Positions 13,655-22,459 of a stretch of 22,566 bases of DNA are shown one piece after another (the first letter of the stretch is position 1; every line of letters starts with the position of its first letter). Made by a program: the position numbers and the translations under genes. This DNA comes from Haladaptatiplasma sp964454575 (GTDB taxonomy: Archaea; Thermoplasmatota; Thermoplasmata; Halarchaeoplasmatales; Halarchaeoplasmataceae). Location: positions 1-22,566 of the forward strand of contig CAYVTG010000024.1 in the NCBI GenBank assembly GCA_964454575.1, read 5' to 3'. The notes under the pieces are model-generated. The model was not told the origin of the DNA. It was given only the letters and a program-made list of their open reading frames with translations, and ran no database searches.

Positions 13655-15115
13655 CTACAAAAATATATCCTTTACATACGTTTTCAGTTCACCGTACCAT
13701 CTAGGGGCAGTATATTGTAAAACCATCAATAGGATCAAGGTGAATACGATCGCAGTAGTGATAAAAGATACCATCTCCGGTAGGTAACGTTTCAGTAAGA
13801 TACCCGAGGATATCATACCTATCGTTAAAAAGAGGACAGCCTTTAAATCCGATCTTAACAAGTTGGTCTTATGATCTCTTTTAGAGAGCGCGAGTATAAA
13901 AAAGAACAATATCAAGAACGATAAAACAGTGGCGAGGGCGGCGCCCTCGATACCCCATACGGGAATAAATATGATATTCATGGATATATTGGATACGGCT
14001 GCGATCCCCATGCCTAAAGCGTATTTAGTTGTCCTCTCCGAAGCTACTACCGATGCTCCGAGAAGTCTTATCCCACCGAATAAAAATATCTCGACTGAAG
14101 TTAGAGATAAAACCACGGCACCCAATATGTATTCTTCTCCGAAAACTATCTGCAGGATATTTCGGCTGAAAAGTATTATAAAGATTATCAAAGGGATTGA
14201 AACAAAAAGCAGGAAGGAAAATACTTCCTTCAATAGAAGTTCTGAGCTTTCACCCTTGGATCTTCTTTCTGAGAATGTCGGTAAAAGGACGATGCTGATG
14301 GGGGCGAACATACCACCGATCATCAATGGCATACCGGCCGCAACGGAGTAGATACCCACATTAGATGTTTCTAGAAAATATCCTATCATCACTCTATCCA
14401 TGGATTTCATGATGGTCATGAAGGTCATCGTGAATATCAGAGGTACCCCGAATTTTAGCAAAACAGATGTCTCTTTACGGCGCGGCATCTTAAAGATAGA
14501 AAGGTTTTTCGCATGTCGTTTTATGTATATCAAAACGACTACACAAGCAACAGATAAAACAGTCAACCTTGCCGCTGCCAGGTATATCGCTCTGAAGGAG
14601 AAAAAGTAGAGCAATACCATAGAGATAACAAATATGGACGCAACCGGTAGTACCTCGAGTAGATTGTATATACGAAAATTCTTGAAACCTCTGAAAAAAT
14701 CGCGGTTGATTATGTTCAACTGCTCGAAAAATATTATGGCCGCACCCAACAAGAACAGAGTTTTCAACCTTCCGTCCTGAAAGACGGATCCTGCCAGATA
14801 GCCGCTGAGCAGTATCAATGCTACGGAAACCACAAAGCTCAATAAAACCGCCACGAAATATGCGGAGTTAACGAAGTAGGATATTTTTTCATTATCATGC
14901 CTGTGTTTTGAGATGTAGGTGACCAGCGTAGTACTCATGGCAACCTGGGCGAAGGGCCCCAAGATGCCGATAACGCCCAACATGATGGACCACAAACCCC
15001 ATTCGTCGGGTCCCAATAACCTTGGAAAAAGTATGCCTGCCGCTATCGCTATGATACTAGCCGCAAAGTACGCAGCACCCGTATTTACAATATCCCTCTG
15101 CAATTTTTTAGACAT
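13655..15115 (-). CDS. Wzx-type polysaccharide flippase (MOP/MATE superfamily)
   Basis: 486 residues with about 14 predicted membrane helices spread over the whole length. The N-terminus QRDIVNTGAAYFAASIIAIAAGILFPRLLGPDEWGLWSI is the characteristic first-helix signature of polysaccharide biosynthesis exporters, in which a lipid-linked glycan is flipped across the membrane. The later KSMDRVMIGYFLETSNVGIYSVA, near residue 240, is the matching sequence in the second half. It sits between a GT2 gene (26 nt upstream) and the pyruvyl transferase fusion. The substrate cannot be told from sequence, but the setting implies a surface glycan or the lipid-linked sugar used for protein glycosylation. Confidence 0.9.
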   Translation of the reverse strand: MSKKLQRDIVNTGAAYFAASIIAIAAGILFPRLLGPDEWGLWSIMLGVIGILGPFAQVAMSTTLVTYISKHRHDNEKISYFVNSAYFVAVLLSFVVSVALILLSGYLAGSVFQDGRLKTLFLLGAAIIFFEQLNIINRDFFRGFKNFRIYNLLEVLPVASIFVISMVLLYFFSFRAIYLAAARLTVLSVACVVVLIYIKRHAKNLSIFKMPRRKETSVLLKFGVPLIFTMTFMTIMKSMDRVMIGYFLETSNVGIYSVAAGMPLMIGGMFAPISIVLLPTFSERRSKGESSELLLKEVFSFLLFVSIPLIIFIILFSRNILQIVFGEEYILGAVVLSLTSVEIFLFGGIRLLGASVVASERTTKYALGMGIAAVSNISMNIIFIPVWGIEGAALATVLSFLILFFFILALSKRDHKTNLLRSDLKAVLFLTIGMISSGILLKRYLPEMVSFITTAIVFTLILLMVLQYTAPRWYGELKTYVKDIFL

Positions 15116-15141
15116 GGTCGTTTATCTCTATTTATTATTAC

Positions 15142-16005
15142 CTAAATACCGAGGATCAGCTTGGAAAGAGTCATGCGAATTATATGTTTTACCCCTGCAG
15201 GATAAAGTAAAAACGCCTTTTTGAAATGTTGTCCGGATAGTTTTCGGTCACCATCCATGTACTCCATGAAGCTCAGTTCGTAATGATGCTTTGCATGCAA
15301 TTTGCGGTTAGATGCAAAGTATGTTTTGTATCTCTCGTAAATATACTTCTTGGAAGCGATCTTCTTTGAATAATCACTGGTGATCTGTTTATTTTCATGT
15401 ATGCTGTACTTGACCAGTGGTTCTGGTATGGATTTGAACTTGTATTTTAGCGATAGTCTGAGATAAAGCTCCAGTTCCTGGGATGCGGGCAACCCCTCTT
15501 TGAATCCACCCACTTCTTTGACACATTCTTTCCTCAGTAATACGCAGGATGTACTACCGATGATATTTTCCCAAAGCAATTCATCGAATAGATCTCCTTC
15601 TGCACGGTTTACTTTTTTGGATATGGCCGTACCATCGCGTATCTTCACTAGACCGGTATATACACCACAGTGATCGTCGGAAGCACATTCTAACACCGCC
15701 ACCTGTTTTTCCAACTTCGTCGGAAGCCACATATCATCATCGTCCAAGAATGCGATCAAACCGTATTTGCTCAAGCCGATACCCACATTTCTGGAACCGC
15801 TACCCCCTCTGTTGGTTTCGTTACGGTGATATCGTATCCTGGGGTCATCGATCTCTCTAACCGTCTTCGGTGTATCGTCTATCGAATCATCGTCAACGAT
15901 GATCAGTTCGAAGTGTTTATAAGTCTGCTCAAGAACACTTTCTATCGCACGCTCCAGCATCTTCGAACGATTGTGTGTGGGGATGATAACGCTGACCATA
16001 TTCAT
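15142..16005 (-). CDS. family 2 glycosyltransferase
   Basis: 287 residues, GT-A fold. VSVIIPTHNRSKMLERAIESVLEQTY at the N-terminus binds the nucleotide sugar; IIVDDDSIDDT and the metal-binding FLDDDDMW (D88-D91) follow, and the acceptor region near 165-190 contains GGFKEGLPASQELELYLRLS, with the probable catalytic acidic residues. It adds a sugar to the growing lipid-linked glycan on the cytosolic side. There are no membrane helices except a weak C-terminal hydrophobic patch (IIRMTLSKLILGI). Its ATG overlaps the stop of the upstream GT4 gene as ATGA, so the two are translationally coupled; a GGTGG site lies in the end of that gene. Confidence 0.92.
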   Translation of the reverse strand: MNMVSVIIPTHNRSKMLERAIESVLEQTYKHFELIIVDDDSIDDTPKTVREIDDPRIRYHRNETNRGGSGSRNVGIGLSKYGLIAFLDDDDMWLPTKLEKQVAVLECASDDHCGVYTGLVKIRDGTAISKKVNRAEGDLFDELLWENIIGSTSCVLLRKECVKEVGGFKEGLPASQELELYLRLSLKYKFKSIPEPLVKYSIHENKQITSDYSKKIASKKYIYERYKTYFASNRKLHAKHHYELSFMEYMDGDRKLSGQHFKKAFLLYPAGVKHIIRMTLSKLILGI

Positions 16006-17123
16006 GTTTGATCTACCACCTTCTGTATCAGTTTCAATTTTTTGGATAGGACCTTTTCCTGTTCATATTTTTTTATCTTTTTCCTGTTGTATTCCCCCAT
16101 CTTCTTTCTTAAAAGCTCGTCGGAGCACAATCTTTCCATCGCCGAACACAACTCCTTTGTATCCCGGGGTTCGACGACGGATCCACCCGAGCCGTCCTTT
16201 ATCAACTCGCTGTTACCCCCTACATCGGTGGCTATGACCGGTAGGCCGCTCGCCATGGCTTCCATCACAACGTTTGACAGTCCTTCGGAAAGACTTGGCA
16301 AAACAAAGATATCTGCCTTACCATAGTATGTTGGTAGTTTACGGTGATCGATTTCTCCAACGAATTTTACATCATCCGAGAACCCGGCTGTTTTTACCCT
16401 TTCTATTAATTCATCCTTCAGATCCCCCTTTCCAACGATGGTCAATCGGGTATCATGATGCTTTTTGTGTAGATCTAAAAACGCGTCTATCAGATACGTC
16501 AAACCCTTTATCTCGTGCAAACGACCGACGTAAAGTATATTCACAAGATCACTTGGAATTTTATCTGATTTTGGTTCAAAATGATCTATATCTACGCCCT
16601 TACTCGGCGAGATGATGATCTCACTCCGCGAGCTAAGTTGGAGTGCGAAATTTTTCATCTGATCCGAGCGAACTATGTTTACAGTCGAATTTTTAAGTAT
16701 AGTTTTCTTTGATATCCGCCTGCAAGCATTATTTTTCAGTAAAAGCTCCGAGCCGCGCCATTCGCTTATCATGGGGATGTTAGTCAACTTGGATAAAAGC
16801 AGGCCGGTGGAAAAATTACATAGATATTGCCCTCCCCCGACGCACAGGATCAAGTCGGGAGATATTTTTTTGATCTTCTTTAGCATAGCTAAAAAAAATG
16901 TTAGATTGCGTGTGATGAAAGAATCGATACTGTCCTTGTGTTTATCTGAAGTTTTACTCAGTGGCAGATGATGGAATTTTCCCTGGTTTATATGTTTCCT
17001 ACCGTGTGATGCCAAGTAGACTTCATGGCCTTTTTTAGAAAAATAATTTGCATTCACCAACAGGTCTACGTTGAAGTTGAGAATATCTTCGGGAAGCTCA
17101 TCCGTGAGGATCAATATCTTCAT
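16002..17123 (-). CDS. family 4 glycosyltransferase
   Basis: 373 residues, GT-B fold. N-terminal MKILILTDELP is the first strand of the acceptor domain. The C-terminal domain has NILYVGRLHEIKGLTYLIDAF, VGKGDLKDELI, GEIDHRKLPTYYGKADIFVLPS and the donor-binding EGLSNVVMEAMASGLPVIATDVGG, containing the E-x7-E motif of retaining GT4 enzymes. The exact sugar cannot be deduced. I place the start at the ATG at 17123; an in-frame TTG at 17132 would add three residues, and neither has a good ribosome binding site. It follows the next GT4 gene by 27 nt and overlaps the GT2 gene. Confidence 0.92.
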   Translation of the reverse strand: MKILILTDELPEDILNFNVDLLVNANYFSKKGHEVYLASHGRKHINQGKFHHLPLSKTSDKHKDSIDSFITRNLTFFLAMLKKIKKISPDLILCVGGGQYLCNFSTGLLLSKLTNIPMISEWRGSELLLKNNACRRISKKTILKNSTVNIVRSDQMKNFALQLSSRSEIIISPSKGVDIDHFEPKSDKIPSDLVNILYVGRLHEIKGLTYLIDAFLDLHKKHHDTRLTIVGKGDLKDELIERVKTAGFSDDVKFVGEIDHRKLPTYYGKADIFVLPSLSEGLSNVVMEAMASGLPVIATDVGGNSELIKDGSGGSVVEPRDTKELCSAMERLCSDELLRKKMGEYNRKKIKKYEQEKVLSKKLKLIQKVVDQT

Positions 17124-17150
17124 CTTTTTCAACGACAGATAAAGGTGTAA

Positions 17151-18398
17151 TCATATTAATCTATCGTAATATGCATCTAAGATGCTCTGAACGATATTTT
17201 CTTCAGAGAGGTTTTTCCGATAAAATTCCTTCATATTACTGCACATCGAGTTTCTCAGTTCTTCATCACTTATCATCCTTTCAAGAGCGATCTTTAGCTC
17301 TTTCTCCTCGGGTTCAACAAGCATCCCGTTGTACCCATCTTTAACTACTTCCGGGCTGCCGCCGACTTTAGTAGCTATTATCGGTTTATCGAAATACGCG
17401 GCTTCCAAAAGTACGCGGGACAGCGGCTCGGGCCACAGAGACGGAACTACAACTACATCTGCCTGTCGGTAAACCGAGTGTACGGTCTCGTGTGGAATGC
17501 GACCCAAGAATTTTATCTTATGGCCGGCCATCTTTTGCAATCTCTCTCTTTCAGGGCCGTCTCCGACGATGGCCAGTGTTGCATCAACATCAAGACGGTT
17601 GAATGCACGTATCAGCATATCTACGCCCTTGATCTTGTCGAGACTTCCGATATACACGATGGTAACTCCCCTGCTTGCGATGTCGACTTTGCGGTGGGAT
17701 ATGCTTATATCCGGCATGTTGACCACCTTGGTTATCCGTTCTCTGCTTATACCGTTCCCTACGAGCATCCTGTTTATGAACTCACTCAGACTGAAGAAAT
17801 GGTCCACCTTTTTCAAGTCTTTTTTACGCTTTTGATAGTCTCGATATAGAGCGAGCCAGAAAGCAGGATTGAATTTGAGAAAACCTTTCAACCGGTACCC
17901 CCCCACGTAATCAGAATGGGTTAGGCACCCTATGAATTTCATGGGTCCACAGCCTTCACACACGCTCTCTTCTCTGTAGAACAGATTTCCTTTGGGGCAG
18001 AAATTTATGTAGGAATTGATGGTGGCGAAGGAAGGCTTTTTTGTATATGCTATACTGGTGATATTGAAAAAATGGACGATGTCGTACCTTTCGGCGATAT
18101 TTTTGAGTTCTTTTTTAACGCTTTTTTTGAAGAGCATCTTGCGTTTTATATTGTTTGTGAGAGAACTTCGACCGCCGCCGGTTTTCAACCTTCTCAATAC
18201 TGTCACGCCCTTCCTCTTTTCCATTTCTTTAAGGTCCGTTGAACCGGATGTCAAAACAGTGACGTCTATATCTTTGCGTTTTGCCAACCCTACGGCCAGC
18301 AGTTCGCACGATATCTCACCGCCGCCGTAGCTTACCGGAGGATAGTCCTCGGAAACGAACAGGACTTTCAATCGTTTATCATCTTTATCATGCTTCAT
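17151..18398 (-). CDS. family 4 glycosyltransferase with a cysteine-rich insert
   Basis: 415 residues, GT-B fold. LKVLFVSEDYPPVSYGGGEISCELLAVGLAKR is the classic N-terminal glycine-rich loop. Residues about 133-165 carry FCPKGNLFYREESVCEGCGPMKFIGC, a cluster of four cysteines (CPKG, VCEGC, GC) seen in a subgroup of GT4 enzymes and possibly binding zinc. C-terminal motifs are VTIVYIGSLDKIKGVDMLIRAF, VGDGPERERL, GRIPHETVHSVYRQADVVVVPS and EPLSRVLLEAAYFDKPIIATKVGG, with the E-x7-E motif. The ATG directly abuts the TAG of the reductase gene, showing one transcript with it. Confidence 0.92.
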   Translation of the reverse strand: MKHDKDDKRLKVLFVSEDYPPVSYGGGEISCELLAVGLAKRKDIDVTVLTSGSTDLKEMEKRKGVTVLRRLKTGGGRSSLTNNIKRKMLFKKSVKKELKNIAERYDIVHFFNITSIAYTKKPSFATINSYINFCPKGNLFYREESVCEGCGPMKFIGCLTHSDYVGGYRLKGFLKFNPAFWLALYRDYQKRKKDLKKVDHFFSLSEFINRMLVGNGISRERITKVVNMPDISISHRKVDIASRGVTIVYIGSLDKIKGVDMLIRAFNRLDVDATLAIVGDGPERERLQKMAGHKIKFLGRIPHETVHSVYRQADVVVVPSLWPEPLSRVLLEAAYFDKPIIATKVGGSPEVVKDGYNGMLVEPEEKELKIALERMISDEELRNSMCSNMKEFYRKNLSEENIVQSILDAYYDRLI

Positions 18399-19367
18399 CT
18401 AATCCAGTATCTCCGGGTTGACGATATATTTCGGTCTTTTACCTTCTAACATGGCGACGATATTCTCAGCGGCCATCACCGCCATACCTTCCCTTGCCCT
18501 GAAGGTGGCACTGCCTAGATGCGGTGCTAATACCACGTTATCCAGGTCGTAATAATCTGGGTTCGCTCCGTAGGGTTCGTCCGCGTAAACATCGATTCCG
18601 GCACCGGCTATCTTCTTGGATCGTAAGGCTTCTATGAGCGCTTCTTCGTTGACCACGTCACCCCTTGCGGCGTTGATCAGATACGCAGACTTCTTCATCG
18701 TCTTTAATTCTTTCCAGCTTATCATCTCTTTAGTTTCCTCTGTTAGAGGGACGTGCAGCGAGACAAAGTCCGAGCTCTGTAGAAGTTCTTCCAGTTCTAC
18801 CCTTTTCGCACAGTATTTTTTCTCGGCCTCCTCGTTTTTCGAGCGATTGTAGTACAATATATCCATATTAAAACCGGTACTCAATCCGGCCACTGCGGTG
18901 CCGATGCTGCCCATACCGATTATCCCCAGGGTTTTTCCGGATAGTTCATGACCCACCATCAATCCCGGGTCCCAGCCGGAGAATCGGTCCTTTCTGACGA
19001 ATCTATCCCCTTTGACGATGTGTCTGGACACAGCCATCATAAGCGCCCAGGTTATCTCTGCCGTTGCATCTGTCAGAACGCCGGGCGTGTTGGTCACAGC
19101 TATACCTCGCTCGGTGGCCGCTTTCACATCTATATTGTCGTATCCAACGGCGTAATTTGAGATTATCTTCAGGTCTTTACCGGCGTTTATTATCTCTACG
19201 TCTATCTCGTCGTGGAGTAAACACAACAGTGCGTCGGCATCTTCGACACCCTTGACGATCTCCGCGTGCTCGAGAGGTCTATCCTTATCACTGACAACGA
19301 CTTCGTACTGCTCTCGTATCATCTTCAGCCCGGCTTCCGGTATCTTTCTTGTAACGAAGACCTTCAT
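18399..19367 (-). CDS. gyaR: glyoxylate/hydroxypyruvate reductase (D-2-hydroxyacid dehydrogenase)
   Basis: 322 residues. Strong resemblance to archaeal glyoxylate reductases: YAVGYDNIDVKAATERGIAVTNTPGVLTDATAE, the nucleotide motif GIIGMGSIG (G151, G153, G156), and the catalytic triad R235 (NAARGDVV), E264 (YADEP) and H283 (APHLGSAT). NR in LYYNRSKN, where NAD enzymes have Asp, suggests NADPH. It reduces glyoxylate or hydroxypyruvate to the D-hydroxyacid; phosphoglycerate dehydrogenase is less likely without a regulatory domain. The start is the ATG at 19367; the in-frame GTG at 19376 belongs to the AGGTG ribosome binding site. First gene of the minus-strand row, facing homoserine dehydrogenase. 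Confidence 0.88.
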   Translation of the reverse strand: MKVFVTRKIPEAGLKMIREQYEVVVSDKDRPLEHAEIVKGVEDADALLCLLHDEIDVEIINAGKDLKIISNYAVGYDNIDVKAATERGIAVTNTPGVLTDATAEITWALMMAVSRHIVKGDRFVRKDRFSGWDPGLMVGHELSGKTLGIIGMGSIGTAVAGLSTGFNMDILYYNRSKNEEAEKKYCAKRVELEELLQSSDFVSLHVPLTEETKEMISWKELKTMKKSAYLINAARGDVVNEEALIEALRSKKIAGAGIDVYADEPYGANPDYYDLDNVVLAPHLGSATFRAREGMAVMAAENIVAMLEGKRPKYIVNPEILD

Positions 19368-19396
19368 CTTATGCACCTATATGGAATAGAGCCTTG

Positions 19397-19407
19397 CATA
19401 TTATATT
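19397..19407. promoter_or_regulatory. AT-rich box in the divergent promoter of gyaR and hom
   Basis: ATATTATATTG is the only clear TATA-like stretch in the 112-nt gap between the two start codons, and it reads as a TATA-like box in both directions. It would give a short leader for the reductase and about a 50-nt leader for homoserine dehydrogenase. Two overlapping promoters or one dominant one are both possible. Confidence 0.35.
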
Positions 19408-19479
19408 GTTTCTCCCGTCAAACGCGAAAGAGTTAAGTAGATTCCTTGTATGGATGCTCTCTAAAAACAGGTGAAAAAA

Positions 19480-20514
19480 ATGATGTTCAAAATGGCGTTC
19501 ATAGGCTTTGGCGTCGTCGGTCAAGGACTGGCGGAGATACTGGAAGATAAAAAAGAATGGCTGCGTAAGGAGCACGACTTCGAGTACGAAGTAGTGGCGA
19601 TCTCAGATATGAAAAAAGGATCGGTGCATCTTTCCGATGGGCTGGATATGAAAAAGATATTGGAGCTGGTGGATAACGGTAAATTGTTGGAGGAATATCC
19701 TGACGGCGACAAGGGCTGGGACCCTATCAAAACCATAAAGGATAGCAGTGCCGATGTGATAATAGAGGTCACCTATACGGATATGAAAACAGGCGGTCCG
19801 GCACTGGAACACGTAAGGGAGGCCCTGAAGTCGGGAAAACACGTGGTCAGTACCAACAAGGGCCCGGTAGCAACCCACGGCAGAGAGCTGGTTGAACTCG
19901 CCCGTAAGAACGGAGTACGATATCTCTACGAAGGTACCGTGGTCAGCGGCACGCCGGTGATCAACCTGGCACGCACCACACTGGCCGGCTGTGATATCAA
20001 AGAGATCAAAGGCATAGTCAACGGTACCACCAACTACATCTTATCTCAGATGGAGGACGGTATGGAGTACGAAGACGCCTTGGCACAAGCACAGGAACTT
20101 GGTTACGCGGAAGCTGACCCCACCGGGGATGTAGAAGGTATAGATGCTCAGGGCAAGATACAGATACTCTCGAATATGGTCATGGGCGGCGCACTAGATC
20201 TGGATGATGTAGAGCGAGAAGGTATAACCGGGATATCCCTGGATGATGTGAACAGTGCCAAGGAAGAAAACAAGCGCTGGAAGCTGGTGGGCAGCACCAA
20301 GAAAACCGACACCGGTATAAAGGCAAAGGTCGGGCCTGAAAAATTACCGCTCACACACCCGTTGGCAAATGTGATGGGTCCAGTGAATGCACTGACCTTC
20401 TCGACTGATCTATTAGGCGATGTGACCATCATCGGTCCCGGAGCAGGTAAAAAGGAAACCGGCTTTTCACTGCTGGTGGACCTTCTGGAATTGAACTGCG
20501 GTATGGAGGGATAA
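19480..20514 (+). CDS. hom: homoserine dehydrogenase
   Basis: 344 residues, the short form without a C-terminal ACT domain, so feedback control by threonine through ACT is not expected. It reduces aspartate semialdehyde to homoserine for threonine and methionine. Seen: AFIGFGVVGQGLAEIL (Rossmann glycines), STNKGPVATHG with K127, YEGTVVSGTPVINL, VNGTTNYILSQME (180-192) and GYAEADPTGDVEGIDAQGKIQIL with D222 and K226 in the catalytic region. Start is the ATG at 19480: AGGTGA at 19469-19474 is its ribosome binding site, and the upstream in-frame GTG lies inside that site. Two bases separate it from the tungsten enzyme gene. Confidence 0.94.
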   Translation: MMFKMAFIGFGVVGQGLAEILEDKKEWLRKEHDFEYEVVAISDMKKGSVHLSDGLDMKKILELVDNGKLLEEYPDGDKGWDPIKTIKDSSADVIIEVTYTDMKTGGPALEHVREALKSGKHVVSTNKGPVATHGRELVELARKNGVRYLYEGTVVSGTPVINLARTTLAGCDIKEIKGIVNGTTNYILSQMEDGMEYEDALAQAQELGYAEADPTGDVEGIDAQGKIQILSNMVMGGALDLDDVEREGITGISLDDVNSAKEENKRWKLVGSTKKTDTGIKAKVGPEKLPLTHPLANVMGPVNALTFSTDLLGDVTIIGPGAGKKETGFSLLVDLLELNCGMEG

Positions 20515-20516
20515 AG

Positions 20517-22352
20517 ATGACAGATGCAGTAGCGGGAAAGATACTACATATAGACTTAAGTACGGGTAAATCAGAGGTAAAAGACCTGGATAAAAACGAT
20601 ATCAAGATGTACATCGGCGGAAAAGGTCTCGGCGCCAAGCTATTGTGGGATAATACGGACAAGGACACTCATCCCCTGGGCCCCGACAATCCCCTGATGT
20701 TCGTCAACGGTCCTCTTAACGGCTTAACGGTGCCCACATCCGGACGGTACTGCGTAGTGACTAAATCACCTCTTACGGGTATATTCAACGACAGCCACTG
20801 CGGTGGATTCTTCGGTCCGGAGATAAAACGAGCGGGTTACGATGTGATAATGATCTCCGGGAAGGCTGAAAAACCGATCTATATCTATGTTCAGGATGAC
20901 GGGGTGAAGATCGAAGATGCTTCGGACATATGGGGTAAGACCACCTTCGAGACCGTGGCTGAACTAAGGGATAAATACGATAACGATTCCCTGCGTATGG
21001 CCACCATCGGCCCTGCCGGTGAGAACCTGGTGAAGTACGCTATGATCAATATCGATACCTACGACCAGAAGGCCCGTGGCGGTCAAGCGGGAAGAGGAGG
21101 AGCCGGTGCCGTTATGGGTTCAAAGAATCTGAAGGCGCTGATCGTCAAGGGAACCGGTAAGGTTGAACCAGCGAAGCCGGAAGAATTCAAAGAAGCCTCT
21201 AAAGAGGCATTTCAGATTACCAAAGACGACGATTTCGTACAAAATCGTACGCGTTACGGAACTCCCATATGGATCAACCCCATGAGCGAGTACGGTATAT
21301 TGCCGACAAAAAACTTCCAGCACGCTACCTTCGTCGATGCAGATAAGATAAGCGGCGAGACCATGCGCGAAGAGATAGTGGAGAGGGACGTCAGCTGCTA
21401 CAGCTGCCCTATACGCTGTGGTAAGCACAGCATAGTTAAAAAAGGCGAACACAAGGGTACCGAGCTGGAGGGTCCCGAGTACGAGTTGCTCGTACTATTG
21501 GGCTCCAACTGTATGATGGGTGACCTGGGAGCGGTTTCCAAGGCCAGCTATCTTGTTGACGAGCTGGGTTTGGACGGTATCTCCACCGGTAACGTATTGG
21601 GCTGGGCCATGGAGTGCTTCGAACGAGGTCTGATAACAAAGGAGATGATGGACGGTCTGGAGCCAAGATTCGGAGAGCCGGAACCGTATATCGAGTTGAT
21701 AAAAAAGATAGCCCACAGGGACGGCATCGGCGATCTGTTGGCAGAGGGTGTCAAGCGCGCCTCGGCGGATATAGGTAAAGGTTCGTCGGATTTCGCCATA
21801 CACTCCAAGGGGATGGAGTTCCCGGGATACGAACCAAGAGGCTCACCCGGTATGGGTCTGGCATACGCCACCAGCGACAGAGGCGCGTGCCATCAGCGTG
21901 CGTGGACGGTGAGAGCGGAACTGGAGATGGACGAAAGGTTCGCTACCGACGGTCGTGCCAAGCTGGTCAAGGAGACTCAGGACGAAAGGGCGGCCGCTTA
22001 CTCTCTAGTGATGTGCGACTTCGTACCCTTCGGAGTCGATTCATTCGTTAAACTCTTCAACGCTGCAACGGGATTCGACCTGACTGAAGAAGAATATCTC
22101 AAGGCCGGAGAGCGTGTCTGGAACCTCATACGGATGTACAACGTCCGAGAGGGTATCACACGTGAAGACGATTCTCTACCACAAAGGATGTACGAACCGC
22201 TCCCGGACGGCCCCACCGAAGGGAACGCCTTCACTATCGAGATGTTCGACACCATGCTGGACGAGTACTACGAGCTCAGAGGATGGGACAAGAACGGCAA
22301 ACCCACGGCAGGAAAGCTGGAAGAACTGGACCTGAGCTTCACACTCCAATAA
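20517..22352 (+). CDS. aor: aldehyde:ferredoxin oxidoreductase family tungsten enzyme
   Basis: 611 residues, the usual AOR length. AOR enzymes oxidise aldehydes to acids with a tungsten bis-pyranopterin and one [4Fe-4S] cluster, passing electrons to ferredoxin in the cytosol. The cluster ligands are all present: C294, C297, C301 (CYSCPIRC) and C500, spaced as in the Pyrococcus enzyme. The N-terminal domain has GKILHIDLSTG, YIGGKGLGAKLL, RGGQAGRGGAGAVMGSKNLKA; the first pterin motif DELGLD (348-353) is intact. The second, normally DxxGLC, reads YSLVMC (495-500), an oddity. GGAGGG at the end of hom is its ribosome binding site. The substrate is unknown; other family members include FOR, GAPOR and WOR-type enzymes. 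Confidence 0.93.
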   Translation: MTDAVAGKILHIDLSTGKSEVKDLDKNDIKMYIGGKGLGAKLLWDNTDKDTHPLGPDNPLMFVNGPLNGLTVPTSGRYCVVTKSPLTGIFNDSHCGGFFGPEIKRAGYDVIMISGKAEKPIYIYVQDDGVKIEDASDIWGKTTFETVAELRDKYDNDSLRMATIGPAGENLVKYAMINIDTYDQKARGGQAGRGGAGAVMGSKNLKALIVKGTGKVEPAKPEEFKEASKEAFQITKDDDFVQNRTRYGTPIWINPMSEYGILPTKNFQHATFVDADKISGETMREEIVERDVSCYSCPIRCGKHSIVKKGEHKGTELEGPEYELLVLLGSNCMMGDLGAVSKASYLVDELGLDGISTGNVLGWAMECFERGLITKEMMDGLEPRFGEPEPYIELIKKIAHRDGIGDLLAEGVKRASADIGKGSSDFAIHSKGMEFPGYEPRGSPGMGLAYATSDRGACHQRAWTVRAELEMDERFATDGRAKLVKETQDERAAAYSLVMCDFVPFGVDSFVKLFNAATGFDLTEEEYLKAGERVWNLIRMYNVREGITREDDSLPQRMYEPLPDGPTEGNAFTIEMFDTMLDEYYELRGWDKNGKPTAGKLEELDLSFTLQ

Positions 22353-22392
22353 GATTGCGCGGAGAGTTCGGTGGGCAAGGGAACACTTGCAC

Positions 22393-22404
22393 GTTTGTAC
22401 AAAC
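22393..22404. promoter_or_regulatory. palindrome upstream of the last promoter
   Basis: GTTTGTACAAAC is a perfect 12-bp palindrome just upstream of the AT-rich TATA stretch. Directly before it is CTTGCAC (22386-22392), identical to a half-site of the palindrome between iscU and pyrH. Candidate operator for the partial gene at the right edge. Confidence 0.4.
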
Positions 22405-22428
22405 ATACAAGCGTTTTATTTAAAAATA

Positions 22429-22448
22429 TTTATATATGGGGGGGGGGG
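22429..22448 (+). promoter_or_regulatory. TATA box followed by an 11-G run
   Basis: TTTATATAT (22429-22437) lies about 27 nt before the ATG at 22460, the leaderless spacing seen elsewhere here. The next eleven bases (22438-22448) are all G, filling most of the space between TATA box and start. Such a run could change length by slippage and alter promoter spacing, or act as a G-rich ribosome binding site. Confidence 0.5.
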
Positions 22449-22459
22449 TTATACTTTTC

